26,107 nucleotides of DNA from CAZWRV01 sp964636325 (GTDB lineage: Bacteria > Verrucomicrobiota > Lentisphaeria > Victivallales > GWF2-50-93). Below are positions 7,247 through 14,714 of this stretch, one piece after another; position 1 is the stretch's first letter; every line of letters starts with the position of its first letter. The position numbers and the translations under genes were made by a program. Location of the stretch: assembly GCA_964636325.1 (NCBI GenBank), contig CAZWRV010000092.1:1-26107 (forward strand), written 5' to 3'. Below the pieces are notes generated by a model. That model ran no database searches, was not told where the DNA came from, and saw nothing but the letters and a program-made list of their open reading frames with translations.

Positions 7247-8608
7247 ATGGCAAGGCGCGGCGACATTATCAGGCACAGCTCGGATAAAGAGGTGGCGAAG
7301 GACGGACGGCCCGGATGGCTTGAGGAAAGGCTCAAGTGGTTCATGTCGCTGAGGTTCGGCTGCCTCATCCACTGGGCGCCCTACAGCCAGTGGGACTGCT
7401 GCGAGTCATGGCCGCTCGTTCCGGAGGACACCTGGGCCCGGCCCGACACATGCAAGAGCTGGACCGAGCGCGGAAAGGATCTGGCCCGCTTCTCCCGCGA
7501 CTACTGGGCCCTGAACCGGACATTCAACCCCGTCAAGTTCGATCCCGGGAAATGGGCCGGGCTCTTCCGGTGCTCCGGGATGAAATATGTGGGGTTCACG
7601 ACCAAGCACCATGACGGGTTCTGCATGTTCGACACACGCACGACCGACTACCGGATCACGCATCCCGACTGCCCCTTCCACAGCAGCGGGAATGCGGACG
7701 TCGTGAAACACCTTTTCGCCGCGGCCAGGAAGAACGGCCTCGCGGTGAGCTGCTACTTTTCGAAGTCGGACTGGCATTCCCCGTTCTACTGGTCCCCGCA
7801 ATTCCCGGTGAAGGACCGCAATCCGAACTATGACACGTCGGAGCATCCCGAGATCTGGAACAGCTTCGTCGAGTTCGTCCATGCGCAGGTCGAGGAGCTT
7901 ATGACCGGTTATGGCAAGATCGACGTGCTTTGGCTCGACGGGGGCCAGGTGCGCCCGCCCAAGCAGGATATCGACATGGAGCGGCTCGCATCCATGGCGC
8001 GCCACCATCAGCCCGGCCTCATCATCGCCGACAGGACAGTCGGCGGCAAATTCGAGGACTTCATTACTCCGGAGCAGGAAATTCCGGACAGGCCCCTGTC
8101 TGTCCCGTGGGAGTCCTGCATGACTATCGGATGGAGCTGGAAATATGTTCCGGACGACCGGTACAAAAGCTCCGGCGAGGTCGTCAAAATGCTCGCCGAG
8201 ACGGCCGCGAAAGGCGGCAACCTCCTGCTGGGCATCGCCCCTGATCCCGAAGGGGTCTTCCCTCCGGAGCTTGAGAAGAGGCTCCTGGAAATCGGAGAAT
8301 GGCTGGAAACCAACGGCGAGGCAATTTACGGCACCCAAGCCGTCCCGCCGTATTCCTCCGGCAACGTCAGGTTCACACGCAAGGACCGAGTCATCTATGC
8401 AATAGTACTTTCATTGAGCGCCGAAGAAAAGTCGGGAAAGCGCATAGACGTGAAGGGAATCCGTCCGGAGCCTTCATCGCGCATGGAAATCCTAGGCCGA
8501 GCCGGCACGATCCTCTGGGAGGAGACTGCGGACGGTTTCGCGGCCACAATCCCCGCGGAACTCCTCGAAGTGGGAAAAATCTTCACGGTCAGGATATGGC
8601 CTAGCTGA
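7247..8608 (+). CDS. Alpha-L-fucosidase, glycoside hydrolase family 29
   Basis: A 453-aa enzyme expected to hydrolyse terminal alpha-L-fucose. The start at 7247 is chosen because AAAGGAG lies 5 bp before it; the in-frame ATG at 7175 lies in the promoter. The GH29 barrel is clear: WFMSLRFGCLIHWAPYSQ near the N-terminus, GMKYVGFTTKHHDGFCMFDT (His121-His122-Asp123), FDPGKWA, and the nucleophile motif IDVLWLDGG (Asp231), then TAAKGGNLLLGIAPDPEG and a C-terminal beta domain. There is no signal peptide, so it probably acts on imported oligosaccharides in the cytoplasm. It stands alone on the plus strand between the tandem repeats and the convergent nucleotidyltransferase pseudogene, whose end overlaps the last codons. 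The acid/base residue cannot be assigned by eye. Confidence 0.92.
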   Translation: MARRGDIIRHSSDKEVAKDGRPGWLEERLKWFMSLRFGCLIHWAPYSQWDCCESWPLVPEDTWARPDTCKSWTERGKDLARFSRDYWALNRTFNPVKFDPGKWAGLFRCSGMKYVGFTTKHHDGFCMFDTRTTDYRITHPDCPFHSSGNADVVKHLFAAARKNGLAVSCYFSKSDWHSPFYWSPQFPVKDRNPNYDTSEHPEIWNSFVEFVHAQVEELMTGYGKIDVLWLDGGQVRPPKQDIDMERLASMARHHQPGLIIADRTVGGKFEDFITPEQEIPDRPLSVPWESCMTIGWSWKYVPDDRYKSSGEVVKMLAETAAKGGNLLLGIAPDPEGVFPPELEKRLLEIGEWLETNGEAIYGTQAVPPYSSGNVRFTRKDRVIYAIVLSLSAEEKSGKRIDVKGIRPEPSSRMEILGRAGTILWEETADGFAATIPAELLEVGKIFTVRIWPS

Positions 8609-8862
8609 AGTTTGATTCAATTTCAGACGGACGCCTGACAATCACATCCATGGGGAATGTCGCATCATATTGCAGGCGTATTGCTTGCTATCGCTTGTTC
8701 GACATTCCTGCTTTTTTCATGGTTCATGACTACCAAGATATCGACATCGCTGTCGTCGTTTGAATCACCTCGCGCATATGATCCAAAAAGGACAACACGA
8801 TCAGGATGGAATCTCCTGTCCAGTTCCTTGCCGTAATTTTTTATTGTCTTTAAGCTTGTCAT
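8601..8862 (-). pseudogene. Frameshifted, shortened MNT-type nucleotidyltransferase
   Basis: The reading frame from ATG 8862 gives a minimal nucleotidyltransferase N-terminus with the motif LFGSYARGDSNDDSDVDILV, which holds the first two metal-binding Asp residues. It then stops early at 8665. Reading the next frame restores the family sequence: QAIRLQYDATFPMDVIVRRP, which includes the third Asp, ending at the stop at 8601-8603. The break coincides with an imperfect 10-bp direct duplication (8678-8687 and 8688-8697, 8 of 10 identical); removing 10 bp restores one frame of 83 aa. Even restored, the protein lacks the usual last 20-30 residues, and its end overlaps the end of the fucosidase gene. 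In MNT/HEPN modules this protein is the antitoxin-like partner; no HEPN gene is visible. Almost certainly inactive. Confidence 0.8.
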
Positions 8863-8868
8863 GAAAAT

Positions 8869-8897
8869 AAGCTATTCTGCAATCGAAAGGATGTCAA
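8869..8897 (-). promoter_or_regulatory. Possible promoter of the nucleotidyltransferase pseudogene
   Basis: Minus strand: TTGACA (8892-8897), 17 bp, TAGCTT (8869-8874). The -10 matches only 3 of 6, and the first ATG lies 6 bp further on, leaving little room for a ribosome binding site. It could be a leaderless start or chance. Confidence 0.3.
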
Positions 8898-8945
8898 ACT
8901 TCACGTTTTATGAAATGCGTATGGAACCTGAATATGGGTTCAAAA

Positions 8946-11900
8946 TTATTTGCCCGCAGGAGATAACGCCTGGAAGGTCATCCTGATCTCCGGGAGCCTG
9001 GCCTGTTCGAGATCCTTGAAAGCCGGACGTTTTTCGGGCGGCAGGGTGTTCAGAAAGGCGAGCGCTGCCGGGAGCGACTTGCGGCAGTCGGCCTCTTTCA
9101 GTGCCCGGATCGCAGCCTTGAGTCCGGCTTCGTCGGCCGCGACAAGCCCGGGAGTGAAAAGTTGTGCGGAGTAAACGGCCGCCTTGTCTAGCCGCCTGAT
9201 GGTCGATTGAAGCCCCCTGATACGACCTTTGGCCCCGGCGATAGTTCCGGGATCTCCTGTCCTCTGGGCGTCTATAAGGCTCCCGTATGCGCCTTCAAGA
9301 ACCCAGCGCTGGCGCCAGGCGTAGTATGGAAGTTCGAGGACTCCGCGGCAGAGCTGGTACAGCGTCTCCTCGTCGCGCTTGCCGCATTTGAGCATGGCGT
9401 AGGCGACGAATGGACGGCGAAGGCGTGTCTCATAGATGTCATGGACAGTTGCCGTCGAATAGTTGTCAGAATCGACGAGCTCCTTCCACTTGGCCTCCTG
9501 CGTGTTTATCTCCTTCATCTCGGCCTCGAGCTCGGGGAGGGCGGCGGGATCCGCGCAGACGGCTGTGCAGCGCAGCCTTGCGAGAGGATCCTTGATGTTC
9601 ATTTTCATCAGCGACGCATACTTGATAGACTTGACTCCGCCGGCAACTATTTCCGTCGCGAGCCCGGCCAGCTCCTGCGGCGGCCTGTCGCCATATTTCT
9701 CCGCAAGCTTGGCCCAGGCGTCGGAGGCAGTTATCTTAGGCGATATCAATTCTGACAGATCCTCCGACTGTGCCGCATCGAAGATCCCCGGATGTTCGAG
9801 CAGGTATCCGGCGGCCAATACTGCGTCGTCGTCGTTTCCTGACGACACTAGCAGCCGGATGCCGGCAAGAAGTTTTTCTCCGCCGGAAGCATTTCCCCCG
9901 CCTTTCGGGTCAATGTCCTCGTCCATGGAGCTGTCGACGAGAGAATCCCTGGCCTTGCCGAGTTTTTTTGCAAGATCCTGGTCGGGCGGCGTGGCGGTTT
10001 CAGAACCGGCGATGACATGCCGGAGCGCAGCCCCCAGCAGTTTCGGCCATGACGCGCTTTCCCAGTATGGCGACTTCGGAGTGCCCGAATGCGAACCGCA
10101 CCACGCCAGACTCCGCCCGCTACCGATGGCACCAGACACGAGCAGAGGGTGTGCTCCGGCCTTCATGGACACCTTTGCGCCAGCGCGGGGCCTGACGGGA
10201 TTGATCCATTCAATCGATCCGTCCGGGAATTCAGGCAGGTCCGCGCCGAGAACCTCTTTCGCATCTGGAGTCGCAGCAACCTTCTGGTCATTCCCCTTGA
10301 GGCGGAGGAGATAAGTCGTTTGGATAGTTTCAAGCGGAAGGGACTCTTCCAGGAACGATCCCTCCCATGCCCCCTTCGAAATCGAATACCAGCCGCCGAG
10401 GACGAAGAGTCCGCCGCCGGCCTTGACGAAGTCGAGCAGGTCGCGCCGTTGTGCAAGTGTGAACGCCCCTGCCGGAATTTCATCGAGCACCACCGCGTCC
10501 AGGAGCGCCAGTTCGTCGCGCGAAGGCCAGCCGTTCAGGCACGGCTTGTTGTCGGCGGAAAGAGCGCTGGCGCATGCCACCCGGCCTTCCTCCAGATACG
10601 CGTCGCGGATCACAGCCTTGGGAATTCCTGCGAACGCCTCCGCGAGCCTGTCGAGATGCGAGAAGACTCCGCGTACGACCAGGATGTCCGGCCTTCCGTT
10701 GCGGCGGAGCTGCATCGACGGGGCATTTCCCTTCCAGAATCCTGCATCGACACCGGCCTTGCGCTTGTCGAAGGATGGCGGCGCATAAAGTTTCTCCCCG
10801 GGATCATGTTCGTCGACCGGTTCGCCCTTGGCTAGGATTTCCGCGAGCTTCGCAGGAGTGATCTTTTCAAGGGCGCTCTTCGCGCCCTTTCCCGCGTCGG
10901 GACCGGAATCGGCGGCGATTTTTAGATCAGCGCGGCTCTTCTCCTTGGAGTCCGCATCGGACGGAGCGCCTTTCCATGGAAGTTCGCAAAGCGTTGCCAG
11001 ATCGCGAGTTCCGGCATTTCTGCGGAGGCCGACCACGGCCATCGTCCATACGTCGACGAGCGGGAGCGTAAGTCGGTTTCCGTCGAGCTTCGCCGTCATG
11101 GGCGTGAAGTCGCCCGAGGCGTCCCAGGCGTTCACGCCTGTCGCCTGATATCCTTCGGGCAGCTTGAATGTGAATTCGACGTCGCGGCACGGACCGCTGA
11201 CTCCGGTAGGCGGACGGTTCTTTCCGCAGAAGGTGAACTTGTCGCTGACGTTCACCAGCTGCATCACAAGGAGCGATTCGGTGTCGGACACCGGCTTCTC
11301 GTAGACGAATCCGTCCCAGCGGAATCCAGTGTTCTTGCCGGGCGTGATTACTTTCGCCGGATCCTCCAGGCGCCGCATCGCGGGGTCGAGGATGAAGGCG
11401 GAGAATCGCGTCGCGAATTTCTTGAAGTCCCTGTCGCTGCCCATGGGACGGGCGCCGCCGGCGAACGTTAGCGCCGCGCTCCAAGGCGTGCATAAGTCGC
11501 TGATGGTAAGGAAGTAACCGCCGTGAAGACGCGTCGCATCGCCCACCCAGCGGAGATGTTCGATGTTGTCCCTGACCGGTCCGGCAAGTTCGCGGTAGTA
11601 TTCACTCATAATGAGGCCGCCGTCCTTTGCGCAGGCGGCCAATTCTGGATCTGAGAGCGCGCCCTCGGCGGTGTTCTGCTGAGGGCCGCAGTAGTTGTAG
11701 CCGTGCATGAAGTTGGGGATCTGCCTGTTGATCAAGTCCTTCGCATACTGCACCATGCGCGCCGACATCGGCGGGTTCTGCCAGCAGTTGAAATGGCCGT
11801 CGTATCGGACTCCGTCCCAGCCGAACTGGTTCGCGGAGCGGGCGATCTCGCCGCAGCCGTATTCAGCCGCGGCCTTGTCGCCGATGCGGATCCAGGAGGA

Positions 11901-13253
11901 AATCCAGGACTGCCAGAAGTCCTCGTCCCTGCCGTGCCGGCGGAAACGCTTCTCCAGCATGCGGTCGAGGACGTCAACGCTGATGCTCTCATGCGCGAAT
12001 CCCGCGGGATTGAACACGTGCATCTGCTCCGGATGCCTCAGAGCGTATTCGAGTCCGGGCTGGCCGGCAGCGCAGGTCTTGCCATAGGTTATGCAGCCGA
12101 TGCCGTATTTGTGGAAGACCTTGTGCAGGATTTCAAGGCTTGAGCGCTTCTTGGAATACTGCGTCTGGCCGGAGTAGAAAGGTTCCTCGTTCTCGACGGT
12201 CATCTTGCTGAAGTCGCATGGGGCCCAGGCGAAGGCCTCGTAGACGTTGCAGTATGCGTCCATGTTTGCGGCGGCGATCTTTTCGGCCTCCTCCGCGGCC
12301 TGTTCAGGCGTCCAACGTTCGCTGCCGAACTGGGGAAGCCCTCTTCCGAAAATAGCGGCCATGAACGGATTGGTCACGACGCTGACGGCGTGCGTCGCGA
12401 GGTCCGTGCCCTGCGGAGTTTCAAGCTTCGCTTCGAGTCCGCGCCCCCACAGCGCCGTACCGAGCGGCGCCTGGAAGCTCTGCCTCGCCTGCTTTCCCGG
12501 ATCAACCTTGACTTCTCCGGAGAACACCTGCTTGCGAGCTGAGAGTCCTTCGACGAGATCGACGCTGAGCTTGCCGGCCGCGGGCTTGGACGAAACGTTT
12601 TCAACAGTCACCGTGACTGCCGCAGTCTCGTCGGGACGGTATGCGATCTTGTCGCTCTTCACGGACGCAATCAGGAGCGGACCTGAAAGTTGTGTGACTT
12701 CGATGCGGTCCAGCAGGAGGAGCGGCTGCGGAGCTGCGGACGCGTCGACGGTCTTCTGATCCGTGTCGTCGAGGTCGAGCTCCTTCCCGCCTTCGTCCTT
12801 GCCGATGTCAAGTTCCGGCCCCTTCCCTTTACCTGCGGCGCTTTCAAGGCGGAGAAGTTCGGTCTTCGCCTCTGGCGTCAGCTTGTCCTGCTGGACCTTC
12901 AGCGATATTTCGGTGGCCCGGTTGACGAATGTCAGTTCCAACGGCATCCCAACGGCAAGCTCGTCCACAGTCCGCGAAACGGATTCTTCTCCGACTGAAA
13001 GCGAGAACGGAGTCTGCCGGTATGCCTGCCCCTTTCCGTTGAAAAGGAAGAACGCCCGGATCCTGATGCGGCCCGGTTCGGCCGCGAATTTCGCAGATGC
13101 GTCGTCCGCGACGGCAAGCGCATGATCGACGCCGGCCATCTTAGCCTTGCGGCCCGAAACCTTACCGGCGGTCAAGGTGGTCACGGACGGATCCGCGGCT
13201 GCGAGGGAAAACATGAGCATGCCGGTCAGGGCGATGAATGTCAACCGTAACAT
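8946..13253 (-). CDS. Secreted multidomain glycoside hydrolase-like protein with amidotransferase-like and helical-repeat regions (1435 aa)
   Basis: The ATG at 13253 has AAGGAG 7 bp upstream and starts a signal peptide (about 1-20, cleavage near LAAA-DP). Residues about 25-290 are beta domains, with an acidic low-complexity linker near 140-170. Residues about 295-620 look like a TIM-barrel glycosidase related to GH66-like or clan-mates: GWDGVRYDGHFNCW (Asp485, candidate catalytic) and GGLIMSEYYRE (Glu551). About 640-750 is a beta domain like the C-terminal cap of such enzymes. After a charged linker, about 855-1083 resembles a class-I glutamine amidotransferase-like (ThuA/GATase-like) fold: DILVVRG, LLDAVVLDEIPAG, LLDFVKAGGGLFVLGGWYS and a final GSGRSLAWCGSHSG, but I see no catalytic Cys at the usual nucleophile elbow. 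About 1110-1435 is helical, HEAT-like. It follows the 443-aa gene by 27 bp, so it is probably co-transcribed. The substrate is unknown. Confidence 0.7.
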   Translation of the reverse strand: MLRLTFIALTGMLMFSLAAADPSVTTLTAGKVSGRKAKMAGVDHALAVADDASAKFAAEPGRIRIRAFFLFNGKGQAYRQTPFSLSVGEESVSRTVDELAVGMPLELTFVNRATEISLKVQQDKLTPEAKTELLRLESAAGKGKGPELDIGKDEGGKELDLDDTDQKTVDASAAPQPLLLLDRIEVTQLSGPLLIASVKSDKIAYRPDETAAVTVTVENVSSKPAAGKLSVDLVEGLSARKQVFSGEVKVDPGKQARQSFQAPLGTALWGRGLEAKLETPQGTDLATHAVSVVTNPFMAAIFGRGLPQFGSERWTPEQAAEEAEKIAAANMDAYCNVYEAFAWAPCDFSKMTVENEEPFYSGQTQYSKKRSSLEILHKVFHKYGIGCITYGKTCAAGQPGLEYALRHPEQMHVFNPAGFAHESISVDVLDRMLEKRFRRHGRDEDFWQSWISSWIRIGDKAAAEYGCGEIARSANQFGWDGVRYDGHFNCWQNPPMSARMVQYAKDLINRQIPNFMHGYNYCGPQQNTAEGALSDPELAACAKDGGLIMSEYYRELAGPVRDNIEHLRWVGDATRLHGGYFLTISDLCTPWSAALTFAGGARPMGSDRDFKKFATRFSAFILDPAMRRLEDPAKVITPGKNTGFRWDGFVYEKPVSDTESLLVMQLVNVSDKFTFCGKNRPPTGVSGPCRDVEFTFKLPEGYQATGVNAWDASGDFTPMTAKLDGNRLTLPLVDVWTMAVVGLRRNAGTRDLATLCELPWKGAPSDADSKEKSRADLKIAADSGPDAGKGAKSALEKITPAKLAEILAKGEPVDEHDPGEKLYAPPSFDKRKAGVDAGFWKGNAPSMQLRRNGRPDILVVRGVFSHLDRLAEAFAGIPKAVIRDAYLEEGRVACASALSADNKPCLNGWPSRDELALLDAVVLDEIPAGAFTLAQRRDLLDFVKAGGGLFVLGGWYSISKGAWEGSFLEESLPLETIQTTYLLRLKGNDQKVAATPDAKEVLGADLPEFPDGSIEWINPVRPRAGAKVSMKAGAHPLLVSGAIGSGRSLAWCGSHSGTPKSPYWESASWPKLLGAALRHVIAGSETATPPDQDLAKKLGKARDSLVDSSMDEDIDPKGGGNASGGEKLLAGIRLLVSSGNDDDAVLAAGYLLEHPGIFDAAQSEDLSELISPKITASDAWAKLAEKYGDRPPQELAGLATEIVAGGVKSIKYASLMKMNIKDPLARLRCTAVCADPAALPELEAEMKEINTQEAKWKELVDSDNYSTATVHDIYETRLRRPFVAYAMLKCGKRDEETLYQLCRGVLELPYYAWRQRWVLEGAYGSLIDAQRTGDPGTIAGAKGRIRGLQSTIRRLDKAAVYSAQLFTPGLVAADEAGLKAAIRALKEADCRKSLPAALAFLNTLPPEKRPAFKDLEQARLPEIRMTFQALSPAGK

Positions 13254-13280
13254 CGTATGACTCCTTGCTGATGTTCCGAA

Positions 13281-14612
13281 TTATATGTTCTTTAATGAGC
13301 GGTGACTGCGTTGCTCTTCGTCGCCGCACTCCTGAGAGCTTCGCTCGAAAGATATACGACGGCTTTGCCGTCTCAGGAGTGCGCAGACGTTCAAGTCTGC
13401 GCTCAAGTTTTTTATCCAAGTCTCATTGCCCCAGGCGTCCTGGTCCATGAGCGGGCGGTGGATTGTCGGATGCATCGGCCAGTCGAGGAGCCCTTCACGG
13501 ATGGGCGCGACCCAGCGCGGATCGCCGTCGATTTCGGAGAACTCGCAGACGGCGTCGCCCATGCCGCCGTTCTGGAGCGCGGAGCCCCATACGGTGCGGT
13601 CGCCGCATGTGATCTGCTTTCCGCCGCCGGGGGCGGGCCAGATGTTGCGGGCGATCCACTCATACCATTTGCGCGCGGTCCTGTAGACGGCCGGATCGCC
13701 GGTGGCGCGGTAGAGCGGCGAAAGCGCCTCGATATGGAAGTATGCGGTGCGTTCATTGACATGGAAATGGCTGCGGTCGAAGTCGGGCTTGTTGGCCCAG
13801 TAGTTGCAGGTGTCGTAAGGGCAGTGGTTGTATTTCATGCTCTGCTCGTGCAGAATGAAGAGCTTGTCGCGCAGGAAGTTGAGCGGGTCGAGAGGCGTCG
13901 TGGCGGGTACCTTCACCGGCGGAGCAGGAAGCTCTGCGACATCCGCATATGAAACCGAAACCTGATGGAGGCGGTTCGCCTGGCGGTAGCCGATTGGACC
14001 GCTATGCGCATTCTCCAGGGAGAGGACGCCAGCTGCAATCTTGAACGGCTGCAGCGGACAGAGATCCTCGTCCGTGACGAAGTGGTCGGCGACAGGCTGG
14101 GCCTTCGCCCGGTCGTAATACTCCTTAATCTTATGGTAGTGGAACATGTCGTGGAACGAGTCGGCGAATAGGCAGAGCGGCTGGGCATCCTGCAGTTTAC
14201 CTTCTAGAGACACTGTCCAATCGCCTGAGTCCAGAACGAAGTAGAAGCTCTGCGGCAGGACGGAGATCATTCCGCCGCGCATCCTGTACCATGCATGGAA
14301 GCCGGCGACGTGCGATGTGAGCGGCAGGTCGACCTTGGTGCCGTCGCCCGCTCGTTCGAGGACCACCTTCAGGTCGTGCACCTGGTGCCAGCCGCCCGGC
14401 GCGGGGCCGCCGAGGTCGATGATCGACCAGAAGAGTTCAAGCGATTCGCCCGCGTCGGCTATGCAGACCTCCGCGGTGAAGTTCTTCATCGAGGGGTATG
14501 CGCGGAGGAGCGCCTTTTTCGCGATATCCGCATAAAGTCCGCGCTGCTCGACAACTTTCGGCGACACGGCTGTGCGCCTCGTGCGGTTCTGGCCGCTGAT
14601 GTTTGTGAGCAT
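13281..14612 (-). CDS. Uncharacterised carbohydrate-enzyme-like protein, C-terminus probably truncated (443 aa)
   Basis: The ATG at 14612 is preceded by AAGGAC. There is no signal peptide. Residues about 40-250 look beta-rich (SLELFWSIIDLGGPAPGGWHQVHD, AWYRMRGGMISVLPQSFYFVLDSGDW). Residues about 265-400 look like the first hairpins of an alpha/alpha toroid (ERTAYFHIEALSPLYRATGDPAVYRTARKWYEWIA, WGSALQNGGMGDAV), as in uronyl hydrolases or lyases. Only about 140 residues of that fold are present, against 300 or more in complete toroids. The last ~37 residues (from SADLNVCALLRR) are basic, low in hydrophobics and encoded by the structured repeat at 13325-13402, so the true C-terminus seems to have been lost and replaced by read-through into the element. 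I do not recognise a specific family. It may be a damaged gene. Confidence 0.6.
   Translation of the reverse strand: MLTNISGQNRTRRTAVSPKVVEQRGLYADIAKKALLRAYPSMKNFTAEVCIADAGESLELFWSIIDLGGPAPGGWHQVHDLKVVLERAGDGTKVDLPLTSHVAGFHAWYRMRGGMISVLPQSFYFVLDSGDWTVSLEGKLQDAQPLCLFADSFHDMFHYHKIKEYYDRAKAQPVADHFVTDEDLCPLQPFKIAAGVLSLENAHSGPIGYRQANRLHQVSVSYADVAELPAPPVKVPATTPLDPLNFLRDKLFILHEQSMKYNHCPYDTCNYWANKPDFDRSHFHVNERTAYFHIEALSPLYRATGDPAVYRTARKWYEWIARNIWPAPGGGKQITCGDRTVWGSALQNGGMGDAVCEFSEIDGDPRWVAPIREGLLDWPMHPTIHRPLMDQDAWGNETWIKNLSADLNVCALLRRQSRRISFERSSQECGDEEQRSHRSLKNI
13325..13402. repeat. Structured palindromic element at the 3' end of the 443-aa gene
   Basis: A 13-bp perfect inverted repeat, CGCACTCCTGAGA (13325-13337) and TCTCAGGAGTGCG (13371-13383), encloses two small hairpins, AGC-TTC-GCT (13337-13345) and ACGGC-TTT-GCCGT (13359-13371), giving a three-way-junction shape. 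A further hairpin, GCGCAGAC/GTCTGCGC (13381-13388 with 13395-13402), overlaps the outer stem by three bases. The last hairpin is like the one at 4719-4738. Confidence 0.75.
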
Positions 14613-14630
14613 GATTAAGTCCTTGTTGTT

Positions 14631-14708
14631 GACTCGATGACTTGATGACCCGATGATTGCGTTATGGAGAAAAATATTTTAAATCCTGTCAATCCTGTTA
14701 TCTTGTCT
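14631..14708. repeat. Short-period degenerate tandem repeats in the 102-bp intergenic gap
   Basis: Two small arrays. GACTCGAT, GACTTGAT, GACCCGAT, GATTGCGT repeat with an 8-bp period (14631-14662). AATCCTGTC, AATCCTGTT, ATCTTGTCT repeat with a 9-bp period (14682-14708). They fill most of the gap between the GH42-like gene and the 443-aa gene. No convincing terminator was seen. Confidence 0.6.
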
Positions 14709-14714
14709 AAAAAA

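Noticed and set aside
8921..8945. GAACC/GGTTC hairpin as a terminator for the 1435-aa gene
   Set aside because: The stem has only 5 bp and no U-tract follows on the minus strand.
13162..13419. An 85-codon minus-strand open frame across the structured element
   Set aside because: It overlaps the signal-peptide region of the 1435-aa gene and the repeat element, and shows no ribosome binding site or motif.
14680..14700. TTGACA on the minus strand as a promoter for the 443-aa gene
   Set aside because: No acceptable -10 lies 16-18 bp downstream; the hexamer comes from the 9-bp repeat.
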